Assembly (NCBI GenBank): GCA_016748015.1
Contig: JAAOMT010000512.1
Span: 1,737,598-1,801,597, forward strand
Direction: 5' to 3'
Source of the DNA: Geosiphon pyriformis
Taxonomy: Eukaryota; Glomeromycota; Glomeromycetes; Archaeosporales; Geosiphonaceae
DNA: 64,000 bases
In this document: piece after piece, positions 10,138-20,203 of the stretch
How positions within the stretch are numbered: the stretch's first letter is position 1
Layout of the letters: every line of letters begins with the position of its first letter
Translations under genes and position numbers: made by a program
Notes under the pieces: generated by a model
The model's database searches: none
Seen by the model: the letters and a program-made list of their open reading frames with translations, nothing else
Told to the model about the DNA's origin: nothing

Positions 10138-10861
10138 ATGACTATAACCAGAGCAAAGAGTAAAAAAGCTGCATCTAATATCTGTTCTGAGATATCTAAT
10201 AAAATTTCAACCAGAGGAGCTTTTTTTGTTGTAGAAGCAACTAAGCAGAATGTTTTAAAAGCCTTTTTTTTACTCAGTAATCGTAAAAAGCTGTTTTTGG
10301 TAGCTATTGAAGCAACTTTCTCATCTTTGGCTGGTTTTTTACCAGTTAAAGTTCCTTTAAAGAGACACACTTGGGTTAATCTCAGTGTTGTCTCTACTTT
10401 TACTAAGAATCCAAAAGTGTTTAATAATAAACCAGTTAACAAACTGGTATTCCCTTTCATAGCTTCAATATCTGGTGCTTCTAATATCTCTTCATCAAAA
10501 AAAATGGTCAAAAAGACCAAAAGTTCAAAAAAGTGGAGACAATTGCTTGCTTCTACTATTGTTATACCGAACCCCTTTGTGGTTCCCAATGAGATTTTAG
10601 ATGAAATCTCCATAGCATCATCCAGCACATTATTCAAGATGGGCCAAGATCAATCACTGGCTGTGTTGCCAAATGTGGTGTCTTCCAGTAGATCTTTGTC
10701 AGTTCTGGAAGCAAAACAATCTCCTCCTGTTGGGTCATCTGTTTTTGAAAACTGGGCTGATTAAATGGAAACTGAATCATCTCCTCTTCCAGTTTCTGGT
10801 ATTATTTCTGATGATGCCTAGGAAACTATTTCTAGTTGTCAAAGATTTGCTGAGTGGGTGG
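10138..10861 (+). pseudogene. LINE-E ORF1, first part
   Basis: Plus-strand ORF1 of a LINE, opening with MTITRAKSKKA and basic stretches (SSKKMVKKTKSSKKW). A TGA/TAA follows ENWAD at 10762, then METESSPLPVSG, another TAG, and FAEW up to the Ty3-A LTR. The frame resumes at 21181 as AFTLVLG: joining across one GTGG gives an unbroken codon series, so the Ty3 element interrupted the gene. The protein is probably the RNA-binding nucleocapsid-like ORF1 product. The antisense open frame at 10101-10637 is a shadow. Confidence 0.8.
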
Positions 10862-11129
10862 TGTTATAGATAATTCTTTGGAATGTCGAGTGAATAACAA
10901 ACCCGTAACTTAGTGTGCAAAGCAATTGATGATGATGATAATCTGAAGGTCTTTTATCTGAAAGTTTTCCAATTGAGTTCTTTGTATAATGGACAGAGAT
11001 TCAATGGTAACAGTTTATCAGTAGTTTCTTGAAACCATAGTTTTGTCAATTGCTTGCTCAGCTTGATGGTTGATAATTCTTCTGGTATAATATCCTCTGT
11101 AAGTGTATACCAATGCTGTTTTCTGACAT

Positions 11130-11300
11130 CAGTTCTTCCATAAGTCCTCTAAGAGTAAGTATTGTTTAAGCAAGTTTATTCTTTCATAAGTCCTCCAAGA
11201 GTAAGTATTGTTTAAGCAAGTTTATTCCTCCATAAGTCCTCCAAGAGTAAGTATTTTTTAAGTAAGTTTTATTCCTCCATAAGTTCTCCAAGAGTAAATC
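11130..11300. repeat. Four tandem CATAAGTCCTCCAAGAGTAAG units in Ty3-A 3' LTR
   Basis: About 48-base units beginning CATAAGTCCTCCAAGAG and ending TTAAGCAAGTTTATTC, four copies with the last ones diverged. The same array stands in the other LTR at 20478-20640. It lies downstream of the TATA box in element orientation, so it would be transcribed. Confidence 0.8.
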
Positions 11301-11594
11301 TTTTAATCAAGTTAGTAGACAACAAAAAAAATAAAGAAAGATAAAAGAGAAAATAAGAAATAAGCCAAGGCAATTTGCAAGTTAGTATTTTGTCAATAGT
11401 CATGATCAAGAGCTATTGTTCCAGTATAGTTAAGTATCAGTTACTATCAACATGAAGTGTTGATAGTAAAGAATGAATTTGATATAGGGAATAATTATTT
11501 ATTTAAGGATTGTGATAACTAAGCTAAGAATTCTTCAGGTTGATTCTGTCTTTTCTGCTTCTAATGCTACTGCTATATATATATATTTGAGATT

Positions 11595-11700
11595 TCTCAA
11601 TTTCTCAATTCCTTGTGACAGAAATTCTGGAATTCTGGAATCCTGTAATTCCTGGAATTCTGCAATTTTTCTGAGAGAAATCTTGGAATTCCATATTTAC
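11595..11700. repeat. GGAATTC/GGAATCCTG array in Ty3-A 3' LTR U3
   Basis: Short, partly palindromic units (GGAATTCTGGAATCCTG and GGAATTCCAAG) repeated two to three times just upstream of the TATA box in element orientation. The unit contains TTCTGGAA, that is TTCnnGAA, as in heat-shock elements. Copy number differs from the partner LTR. Confidence 0.75.
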
Positions 11701-11770
11701 TATGTCTACATCTGATTGGCTAATATCTATTGACTAATAATACTATATTTTCTATATTCTAGGAGTAACA

Positions 11771-11785
11771 TTATTCTCTCCTTTT
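11771..11785 (-). other. Ty3-A polypurine tract
   Basis: On the minus strand AAAAGGAGAGAATAA stands directly before the 3' LTR. The same sequence is found in Ty3-B at 30017-30031. It is the plus-strand primer site of reverse transcription. Confidence 0.8.
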
Positions 11786-12466
11786 AATATTGAGCTCCAT
11801 TAAAATCCAATTCCTTTAATTCCCCTTCTTGAATTATTTCTTGAACTTTTTTTTTGAGTATTACTTGTGTTATTTTAGTTTGTAGTTTTTTAAATTGGGA
11901 ATTGGTTATTTTTCCCAATTGATTACTCGTAACTGTATCTATTGCTGTGTTAAGTAAGATTTCTGGTTGGTCTTAAAATTTCATATATAGCCAGTAAATG
12001 GCTCGAACTTGTGTGATTAGATTGTTCTTTCTCACAAATTGTTCCAGTTGTCTCAGTATTGTTGTGTCAAATAACTGTTTTGTTTTGTCCGTGTATAAAT
12101 TCTGGATATTTATATGTTGTCCCAAGTGGAAATGACAATAGTTTTTCGGAAATTGTTGCATCCACCAAGTCCAAGTTTCTCTGGTAAGTTCTTGGTGTAA
12201 TCTGACTATTTGTTGTTCTTTTATGGCCAATTTTATCTTGGTCATGATCTTGTCAACAACATTTTCAAGTCTTTTTTGTGCTTTGTTTTGTGGTATCTTT
12301 GCCGTATTTTTGTAATGAATGGTTTGTTGATTGATTGTAATTTCCATTTCCTGGTGTTAGATTAATTGAAAAATTTGTTGGGCTAGTGAATAGATATTGT
12401 CTGTAATTTCTATTTTTCTGATCTCTTCTGTCACGTCGACCATGTTCTTATATATTTTTTTGTCAA
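11786..12466 (-). pseudogene. Ty3-A post-integrase ORF, unknown function
   Basis: A frame of roughly 220 residues follows integrase: IDKKIYKNMVDVTEEIRK, YSLAQQIFQLI, a stop, then the open part 12347-11973 with MEITINQQTIHYKN, WTWWMQQFPKNYC and LGQHINIQNLYTDKTKQ, and after another stop ITQVILKKKVQEIIQ. All of this is matched in Ty3-B (30715-30040) and in part in Ty3-C. No signal peptide, membrane segment or zinc motif is visible. It sits where other elements carry envelope or accessory genes. The two internal stops are TAA, where Gln would fit. Confidence 0.6.
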
Positions 12467-13838
12467 TCAATTGGACATGTTGTTGTCAATAATAATAATT
12501 GGTTCCAGATCTCGTGAAATCTTATCTGGTTGGACTAGTATTCTCTGTACTCCTAATTGTGAAATATTACTGGTAGATGATGATACTATATGGTGGTATG
12601 GTTTCAGTTGATTTCTATGTGCTGCTTTGGTCAAGATTTTGTTATTCAATCTTAATTTGTAAGCTTTATTTTCTAGAATTTCTTCTATGTGAAATGGTCT
12701 GTCCCATTTGGGGTCAAATTTTCCACTCTATTGTTTTTCCATTTTGGTATAATATAGTAGTACTTTGTCTCCAATCTTGAATTCAACTGGTTTATCTGGT
12801 AGTTGGTTATCATGTCTTTCTTTTTGTTTTTTTTGTGACTTTTATATGTTATCAGCTGCTCTTTGTTATTTGTTTTTTAATGTTTCCATTAAGTCATATG
12901 TTTTTCTCAACAATGTGTTTTTGAAATTCTCTTCTGTTATTGGTTTGGTTGAGTATGTGCTGACTTCTATTTCTACTGGTAGTGTTGCTGTTCTACTATA
13001 TACTAATTCAAATAGTGTTGCTTGTGTAGTATCTTGTTTCATTGTCCAATAAGCAAATAGTACTGATGGTATCAACAAATTCCAATTGTTTTGGTTTTCT
13101 TGGCTGAGCTTAGCTATTGCTTCACACAATGTTCTGTTGAATTTTTCAACTAATTCATTGGTTTGTGGATGGTATAGTGATAATAGTGGTCTCTTAATTC
13201 CGAATCTTTGGCTCAATTCTGTTAATGTTTTGTTCACAAAATGAGTTCCTTGGTCTGATAATAATTCCTTTAGACATTCGTGAATCTTGATGAACAAATT
13301 TGGCAATGGATTCTGCATCCACTCTTTGAATTGCTTTTGTCTCTGGCCATTTAGTGAGATAGTCCATGGCTACTGCTATGTACCTGTTTCCTCTGCTGGT
13401 GATTGTTAATGGTCTGACTAAATCAATTTCAATACGGTCAAATGGTTGTCCCACTTTGATTGGTCTTAATGGTTTACTGAATTTTGTATCTCTTCTTCAC
13501 TGACAAGCATCACAATTTTGAACATATTGGATGATATCTGAATACATTGATGGCCAATAGTATCTTTTTCTGGTTTTTTTCATGGTTGCTTTTTTGTAAA
13601 AATGTTCTGCTGTTGAATTTAAGTACATGTTGAATAATATTGTCTCTTTTTCTGGCTCTGTAATTACTCTGGTTGGTTGCTTTAGATCTCTTCTATTTTT
13701 CCGATAAAGTATATTTTGGTAAGTAATAAAATATTTTGATTGTTGTTTGATACTCTTTTGTTCTGTTTGAGATAAATTTTCCTTGAACTGTTGAGTGTTT
13801 ATATAATGTTGCAGTTGTTGATATTTTTGTATGTTCAT
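12467..13838 (-). pseudogene. Ty3-A integrase
   Basis: Starts MNIQKYQQLQHYI; the N-terminal zinc region has YWPSMYSDIIQYVQNCDAC but its first His is lost. The core shows EIDLVRPLTI (Asp), LSDQGTHFVN (Asp) and HPQTNELVEKFNRTL (Glu). The reading frame changes between KFVHQD and the LSDQG part near 13275-13300, and single stops follow (for example at the Gln after CDAC). The C-terminal part carries KIGDKVLLYY and a GPF-like WDRPFHI. It integrates element cDNA in the host nucleus when intact; this copy cannot. Confidence 0.9.
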
Positions 13839-13879
13839 TTTTTGTTATATTTTCATTGGTATTGTTCTGGTTTTGTTAT

Positions 13880-14307
13880 ATTTTTGGGTTGAAATGTTCT
13901 TAAATTTGTCTCATTTATGACAAACCATCAGCATTTTCATTGTTTTTTTCCTTTTTATAATGTATAGTATAATTATATGATGTGAGTGCCATTTTCTATC
14001 TTGACTGTCTTCCATCTCCAAATTCTTGTTTTTGAAGTGATGTTAATTCTTTGTGATCTGTGTATACTTTAAACTTCTGGTTCAAGTATTTTTTCCATTT
14101 CATGACTGCCCAGTATATTGCTAAGTGTTCTTGTTCTGGTGTTCCATAGTTCTTTTCAGCTGGTATTAAACCTCTGCTGGCATATGCTACTGAATGTTCT
14201 CTGCCATCTGGTCCTTTCTGAGATAGTACCACTCCCAATGCTTGGCCAGATGCATTAGTGGTAATGATGAATGATTTGCTGTAATCTAGATAGATCAGTA
14301 CTGGAGC
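13880..14307 (-). pseudogene. Ty3-A RNase H
   Basis: Reads TTNASGQALGVVLSQ (the family TDAS, so the first catalytic Asp is now Asn), GTPEQEHLAIYWAV with Glu, YTDHKELTSL with Asp, and after a stop at about 13995 ENADGLS with the last Asp. It follows the reverse transcriptase after one in-frame stop (TAA for Gln or a similar residue). Loss of the first Asp by G to A fits the decay seen elsewhere. Confidence 0.85.
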
Positions 14308-15318
14308 TTAAATGAGCTTTCTTTTCAGTATATCAAAAGCTTTTTGTTGACTTTCTGTCCATTCATATTTTGTATTCTTAGTTTGCAGTTGGTTGAGTGG
14401 CTGCGCTATCTTGGAAAAGTTTTTGATGAAACGTTGATAGTAACTGGTGAATCCCAAGAATGATTTCAGTTCTGTCATATTAGCCAGCACTGAAAAGTTC
14501 TTTACTATCTCTATTTTCTCTGAATCCATTTTGATGCTGTCTTTGCTAACTATGTGTCCCAAGAATTTTAGTTCTGTCTTGCCAAAAAAACACTTTGTTG
14601 TATTTAACTTTAGTCCTGCTCTTTTTAGTCTTTCGAATACTTGTTGAAGATAATAAAAATGATCATCAAATGTTTTTGAGAATACATTGGTGTTGTCCAA
14701 GTATACAACTACTGATTTCCACAATAAGCCAATATAAACAATTTTCATTAGCTGTTGAAAAGTGGCTGGTGCATTGGTTAAGCCAAATGGCATTACTTCA
14801 AATTCAAAATTCTCTTCTCTGGTAGTAAATGCTGTTTTTTCTTTGTCAGTTGAATCCATGACTACTTGCCAGTAACCACTGTCCAGGTCTAATGTTGAAA
14901 ACCATTTGTTTCCACCAAAAGTGTCGAATAATTTTTGGATCTGTGGAGTGGGGTAGCTATCTTTATGAGTTACTTCATTGAGTTTTCTATAATTCACACA
15001 AAAGCAGATTTTCCCATTCTTTTTCTGGATGAGTACCACTGGTGATGACCATGGGCTCATTGATGGCTGAATTAATCTATTATCAAGCATTCAGTTTATC
15101 TCTTAATAGATAATCTCATGGCTAACTAGTGGTACTCTGTATGCTCTTTGTTTAATTGACATTGCATCTCCAGTCTTAATCTGATGCTAGATAATGTCAG
15201 TTCGGCCAAACTTGTTTTCGCTGGCAAAGATGTCATTAAAATTGTTGAGCAACATCTTAAGCTGCATACGTTGGAGTGGATCTAAGTTTCTCATGTTCAT
15301 TTGTTCCAATTGTTCTAG
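14308..15318 (-). pseudogene. Ty3-A reverse transcriptase
   Basis: The main open part (15090-14308) begins at MLDNRLIQPSMSPWSSP and holds FCVNYRKLNEV, FSTLDLDSGYWQV, MPFGLTNAPATFQQLM and the catalytic block reading YLDNTNVF: the second metal-binding Asp is Asn, so the polymerase would be inactive. The thumb and connection (FLGFTSYYQRFI, YEWTESQQKAFD) follow. Upstream, 15318-15090 carries the NMRNLDPLQRMQLK leader in the same sense with stops. Ty3-B has the same YLDN. Confidence 0.92.
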
Positions 15319-16390
15319 TTAGAGCAAATAACATTTGCTTTGTCCATATATCATTTGTGATGTAATATCGACATATCCACAAAGTTGTGGAAAGTTCAGA
15401 ATAGTGCTTGGTGGTTGATCCTCTATTTCAGTGCTTAAGTATTCAATGATAGTTCTTTCCAGTATATTGACAACATTTCTGGTGTTGTTGTAGATGGGAA
15501 TTTTGATGTGACTGTAGTTTTTGGCTGGTATATGGAGATTGATAAGTTTAATCTCTCTTGATTCACAAAGGGTTGGTTTTGCTTCAAAAATCTGATTCTG
15601 TTCTTTTACTTTCTGCTTTATCCCTATCATGTACTGGCCATATGGTAGAATGGAAATTGTTTGACCCATTGAGATAATTTCTCCTTGGTCAACAATTTCT
15701 TCTTCTGCCATATTGACTGATACATCTACTTTACTTGTCGATCTGAATCTCTGTATTCCTCTCACTGTTATTCCTAATTCCTCCTTCTTTCCCACTAATA
15801 CTAACTAAGCTATTTTAACCAGTGACAGGAATATTGCCTGTGCTATCTTTTTGTTGGGCTCTATTATATAGGTCTTTTCTGAGTTATTTTGTAGCATAGT
15901 GATGATATTTCTTACATATCCTGCATCAATTATTCCTTCTCTTATATTAATCTCTTTTTTCACTAAACTATTCCTAGATGCTAATTGAACCATTGTTGTT
16001 GCCAGAATTTCCAGTGCTATTTTCAAATCAAGACAGATGCATAAATATGGTTCCAATTTGATGACATCTTTTTCTGGATACCTTAGATCAAACCCAGCAT
16101 CATTATCGTGTGCACATTCTGACATGATACTTTCATTATTGTTACTATACCATTTCAACTCCTGTTTTTTGGAGAGATCTGACAGTACAATGTATTGTTC
16201 ATATTTTGGGTCGAAGTTTGAATCTGAGTTGGAATTATCATTGTTGTTATTGCCAATTTGAACGGAGCTGGAACTGGTGTTCTTGTCGTCATTGTTGTTG
16301 AAGTTTAAATCAGGATTGAACAGTGATTCTGATTCCGATGTACAGCTACTGATTGGTTCCTCTTCCTCTGGGATTGTGTAGATCATGTGG
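15319..16390 (-). pseudogene. Ty3-A dUTPase region
   Basis: Two adjacent frames, 16386-15805 and 15795-15319, divided by one TAG/TAA. The first opens with an Asp/Ser/Asn-rich linker and then motif 1 DAGFDLRYPEKD (about 16110-16075), motif 2 ASRNSLVKKEI, motif 3 GIIDAGYVRNI (about 15940-15905, Asp and Tyr kept) and motif 4 in KTYIIEPNKKIAQAIF. The second frame has motif 5 as RGIQRFRSTS, family GFGSTG. All five motifs of a trimeric dUTPase are thus present in order. The rest of the second frame (IPAKNYSHIKIPIYNN) is an unassigned linker before reverse transcriptase. Confidence 0.88.
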
Positions 16391-16399
16391 ATCAGTGGA

Positions 16400-17080
16400 T
16401 TGTAAATAAGATCACACTCATTATAATACTGAAAGTCATATGAGATTAAGCAATGTTGACATAATCAAGTGTTTAACTGCTCTAAACGTTGCTCTTGTTC
16501 TTCTTTAGTAGGTGCCAAATGCTGGTAATGTTTATGAAATTCTTTGGGGTTGTCCTCAATGTTGCCAAAGACATTAAAAGTTTGAACATATTCAGGTTCA
16601 GGAAGCAATAGAGGATTATTTTTTATCTCTAATAGTTTGCTGGTTGTCGTGTCTTCTGCTTTTGCATACACTATTCTCCATAGTTTATCTTTGTCGTGGG
16701 AATATCTTTCCAATTGTCACAATGTTTGTTTTTAGACGTTGTCAATTGGTGTTTCTTTGCTTATCCAATCATTTATTAGTATGATGTACTGACATGTCTC
16801 ATTACACATTCCTCCATACCCAGGAATATCATTCCATATTCTTTCATCTGGTAGAATGGTTCCACATGCAAGACATGGTTGGTTATCCCACTTTTCTTGT
16901 TGTTTTGGTCATTCAAAGTGCTCTATGACACATGGGCGGCAGTAAAATCTTGTGGCTGTGGAGTATTCCTCGTCGTCGCCATAGCATGTGCCCATTGATA
17001 ACAATTTCTTGTTGCAATTGATGCATTCCAATTTTGGTCAACAATAATTGGTTGGTGGTGATAAAGTGTACGCATCTGAA
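16400..17080 (-). pseudogene. Ty3-A Cys-rich zinc-ribbon-like module
   Basis: On the minus strand: CINCNKKLLSMGTC, FYCRPC, CLACG, CNETCQY, and at the end LCQHC and NEC. The pattern and order equal those of Ty3-C (405-1035) and Ty3-B (35280-34680). A linker rich in Glu (PTKEEQEQRLEQL) parts the two Cys clusters. Stops near 17040, 16915 and 16735 disrupt the frame. Role unknown. Confidence 0.6.
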
Positions 17081-17312
17081 CTATATATGCTGTTGGTGAG
17101 AGTGGTTCTTTCTTCTTTCTTCTTTCTCTTTCCTTATCAGTTTCTTTCCACTCCCAATTGGCTGGTTTGTCTTGGTTATTATCAGTTTCCCAGTTTTGGT
17201 CAGTTTTCCAGGTAAGTTCTTTGTTTTCCTTTCCTTTTCCTTTATTGTCCCAAAAAAGTATTGGTGGTAGCTCATTGTGGCCTTCGTCAGTCCATAAGAC
17301 TTGGTAGGCTTC

Positions 17313-18056
17313 TCAGGTCAGTTTCTTTGTTTTTTCCTCAAACTCGATAAGCAGTTGGGCATTGCTTGGCTTAAAGTGGCCACAAGTGGCTGGCGTTTGA
17401 GTATACGGACCACCAAAGGTTAATTGTAGTTCTTGGGTGGTCCAATCAAGGGTAGTGTGGGTTTTCGACAACCAATTGTTGCCCACCAGAGCCTGGTATT
17501 GTGTGGCTTCTATTACAAGGACTTTGATGGATACCATGATACCATTAATTTCAATAAGTAGGTTGTCTATTTCGTCTATTGGAGTTTTGGTCGCTCCATT
17601 AGCTGTGATAATCTTTGCACTGGCAGCTTGGTCAACTTGGCGACCTAATTGATCCATGAGTTGTCTTGTTATGATGCTGCCAGCTGATCCACTATCCAAG
17701 ATCAGTTTGATGGCGTGGTCATTGATTTTGGCATCCGTATACATGGCAGTGATTGGCTTCTCTTCCAGAGCTGTTCCACTAAATAATGGAATTTTGATCA
17801 TTTCTTCCAAGTTGAAGAGAAAGATGGCCATGAGCAATTCGTTATTGGTGACAGTTGTTAGTAGAATGTTGTTGGTAAGTGCTTGTTGTTGGCTGGGTCC
17901 CAAATTGTTGGTAGTAGCATTTTCTGGGGTAACCAAGAGACTTAAATAGTTCTGGAAATTTGGGTTTTGGGTGGCACTGGTACCTGAATTCCAAGAATGC
18001 AATCTTGATAGTGAGTTAGAAGAACTGGAGATTGGTTGGTAGACAACCATTGCCAA
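17313..18056 (-). CDS. Ty3-A aspartic protease region
   Basis: Open frame of 247 residues beginning MAMVVYQPISSSSN. The retroviral-type protease core shows LILDSGSAGSIITRQL at about 17710-17660 with the catalytic Asp-Ser-Gly, ITANG, and YQALVGNNWL before WTTQELQL. It cleaves the polyprotein when the element is active. The frame is intact here, one of the longest uninterrupted parts of Ty3-A. It continues from gag across a TAG at about 18061, where Trp or Gln would fit. Confidence 0.85.
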   Translation of the reverse strand: MAMVVYQPISSSSNSLSRLHSWNSGTSATQNPNFQNYLSLLVTPENATTNNLGPSQQQALTNNILLTTVTNNELLMAIFLFNLEEMIKIPLFSGTALEEKPITAMYTDAKINDHAIKLILDSGSAGSIITRQLMDQLGRQVDQAASAKIITANGATKTPIDEIDNLLIEINGIMVSIKVLVIEATQYQALVGNNWLSKTHTTLDWTTQELQLTFGGPYTQTPATCGHFKPSNAQLLIEFEEKTKKLT

Positions 18057-20160
18057 TCTCTAGTTTTGTGTGCTTCTAGGTCTGGGATGGCCTGATGTCA
18101 TATTAACTGAATTTTGGGGCAGTGTCTGAATTGATTGAAGTTGATAGATTACTTGTGGCTGTGGTTAATATATTACAGGTGGCTGTAGTTGATATATTGC
18201 TGGTAGCTGCAGTTGATAAACTGGAGTCTGATATACTGGTGCTTGATAAATTGGCTGTTGCGTCATTGGCAAGTAAGTGTTTTGATATTGTTCCTGATTT
18301 TGTTGATATCTCGGAGTTTGAAATTGGCAATCAGGGTTTTTGTATTGATTTCCTGATTGCTGATGGTTATAAGTGTTGCAGTTTGCTCTGATGTGCTCTT
18401 GTTTACCACAGTTGTGGCAGACACATGTCTCTGGCTGCCACTGCTAATTGGTTGATATTGAGAGATATGCTTGATTTTGGAAATAATTGTAGTTTCTTGA
18501 ATTGCTGTGTCATTGAAGTGGTTAATAAATTGCACGATTGTCAGCTAAGTATCCTTCTAATTTCTGATTAATTGAATCACTGAATTGTTTCAATTTGGAG
18601 TCCAATTCAGATGATCTGTTTATTACTAGATTAACAGCTTGGGCGTGATTGGCTTCAGACTTAGCTGATTCGAAATCTCTGACATGTGTGACTGCATCTT
18701 AAAGGGTGTCTGGATGTAATAGGCATACATGTTACAAGATGCTGCTGTGCAGACCACGGATAAACTGGTTGAGGATTTGTGGCGCTGTGAAATAGTTGGC
18801 ATTAATTGCCTGGATCTGGTGCAGATTTCTATAGAAGCATCTCAGATAAGTGGTAACTGCTTCAGTTTCTCCTTGTTTCATGGTGGTAAATGTATTGACT
18901 AGGTGGTTGATACTGTTATTGTTGTTGAAGTATTTTAAAAATTCCACTTTGAAGGCATTGAAGTCTTGTGGTTTATTGATCAAGCTCTGATATCATGAAT
19001 TGGCGGTATCTTTGAAAAAGTAGGGAATGGCTTGTATTGCTCAGGCGTCATTTTATCCATTGGCTGCAATGGCTTTTTCCACATCATTTAGCCATACTTG
19101 AGCATTGTCCTCTTTGCTGGTGAAATTATCCAGTTTTACAATTGGTGCATAGACTATTGGATCTAAGTTGGGTGGTTGTGGTGGCTGTTAAAGCAGTTGT
19201 TGATTTTGTTGAAATGGTAGTTGAAGTGACTGCTGTATGGATTCGGCTATTGGATTAATTGGTGGTTGATCGATAACAATTACTGGAGGTAAGTTTGGTT
19301 GATTAATTGGATCAGGGTTTCGATTATCCTGAGTTGGCGGTGTTTGAATATTTGGAGTTTCAACTTCTGAATTTACTGAATTTAAATTTTGCTGGTTTTG
19401 AAGATTTGGGATTTCAAATTCTGGGTCTTCAGTGATTGGGTTTTGGTAAGTGAATTTTTGATCCTCAGTTTTTTTTTCTTCCTCTTCTTCTGATTCCATT
19501 ATCTCTCACAGATCAGAGATTCCAAAATCTGGTAAAGGTGGTGGTGATCAAATTCCTGATGGTGTTGGTAATCATGATTTAAATCTCTCAAAATATTTAC
19601 CATATGGTCCTAATAACTCCACTTTCTTTTGTTTACTTTGGAATAAAAATTGTCCAAATGTTGATGTTGCATTTGGTGTAAATGTACCTGCTGATGTAAT
19701 ATTGATAGTACTTCCAGATGTGTGATAATATGATGAATATGGTGGAGATTCAATTCTTTGTTTTTTCCAAATTGGTAGTTGTATCCCTTTAGGCATTACT
19801 GCTGGTATTTGTAACCTTCCTTTATCTTTGTCTGTGTAAGTAATAGGAAATTGTTGTTGCACGTATCTTTCAATGGTTTGATTAATTTCCCTAATGATTG
19901 GGATGAAACTGTGATTTCTTGGTAAGCTGGTGTGTTGAAATAATTCTGTATAGAAATTTTCTCTTGCTGACTCGATATTAATGGTTTCTCCTAAATAGTC
20001 TGTGATTTTATCATTAACATAATAGTTGAAGGCTGATTTGGCTGGATAATGGTTGTTGTTTAGTCCTAACTGTTGGCTGTATTTTTGGAACAAGAATTTG
20101 GTGAATCCTAAGTGGTTGGCTCCTATAATTTCTGATTCTGCCACTGTTGATTAGTTGTTG
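18057..20160 (-). pseudogene. Ty3-A gag
   Basis: Gag starts at MAESEIIGANHLGFTK (20144). Segments in order: an N-terminal part to 19572, an acidic and Pro/Asn/Gln-rich linker (19499-19188), the capsid-like part with VWLNDVEKAIAANG and FNAFKVEFLKYF (about 19110-18732), KQFSDSINQKLEGYL, a CCHC zinc knuckle CHNCGKQEHIRANC at about 18420-18379, and a Gln/Tyr/Pro-rich tail (18330-18110). It forms the particle shell and packages RNA. About ten in-frame stops are spread over it. Confidence 0.85.
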
Positions 20161-20184
20161 GTGCTGGTTTTTTGTAGAATTATA

Positions 20185-20201
20185 TTTCACAGAGAGCTCC
20201 A
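20185..20201 (-). other. Ty3-A primer binding site
   Basis: Starting two bases inside the 5' LTR the minus strand reads TGGAGCTCTCTGTGAAA. The usual TGG complements the CCA end of a tRNA. Ty3-B has TGGTGCTCCCTGTGAGG here, probably the less decayed form. I cannot name the tRNA. Confidence 0.6.
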
Positions 20202-20203
20202 AA

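Larger units (their letters stand above)
10862..11770 (-). repeat. Ty3-A 3' LTR
   Basis: Begins TGTTATAG and ends AGGAGTAACA. It aligns over its length with 20204-21176, differing by scattered transitions and by fewer GGAATTC units (909 against 973 bases). A TATA-like run lies at 11573-11587; on the minus strand it follows the GGAATTC array. Confidence 0.9.

Noticed and set aside
10101-10637. 178-residue minus-strand frame
   Set aside because: It is antisense to the LINE-E ORF1, which has the recognisable protein features and a sensible continuation after Ty3-A.
18120-18240. Tandem GTGGCTGTAGTTGATA-like repeats as a satellite
   Set aside because: They encode the Gln/Tyr/Pro-rich tail of Ty3-A gag on the minus strand, and the same tail exists in Ty3-B.
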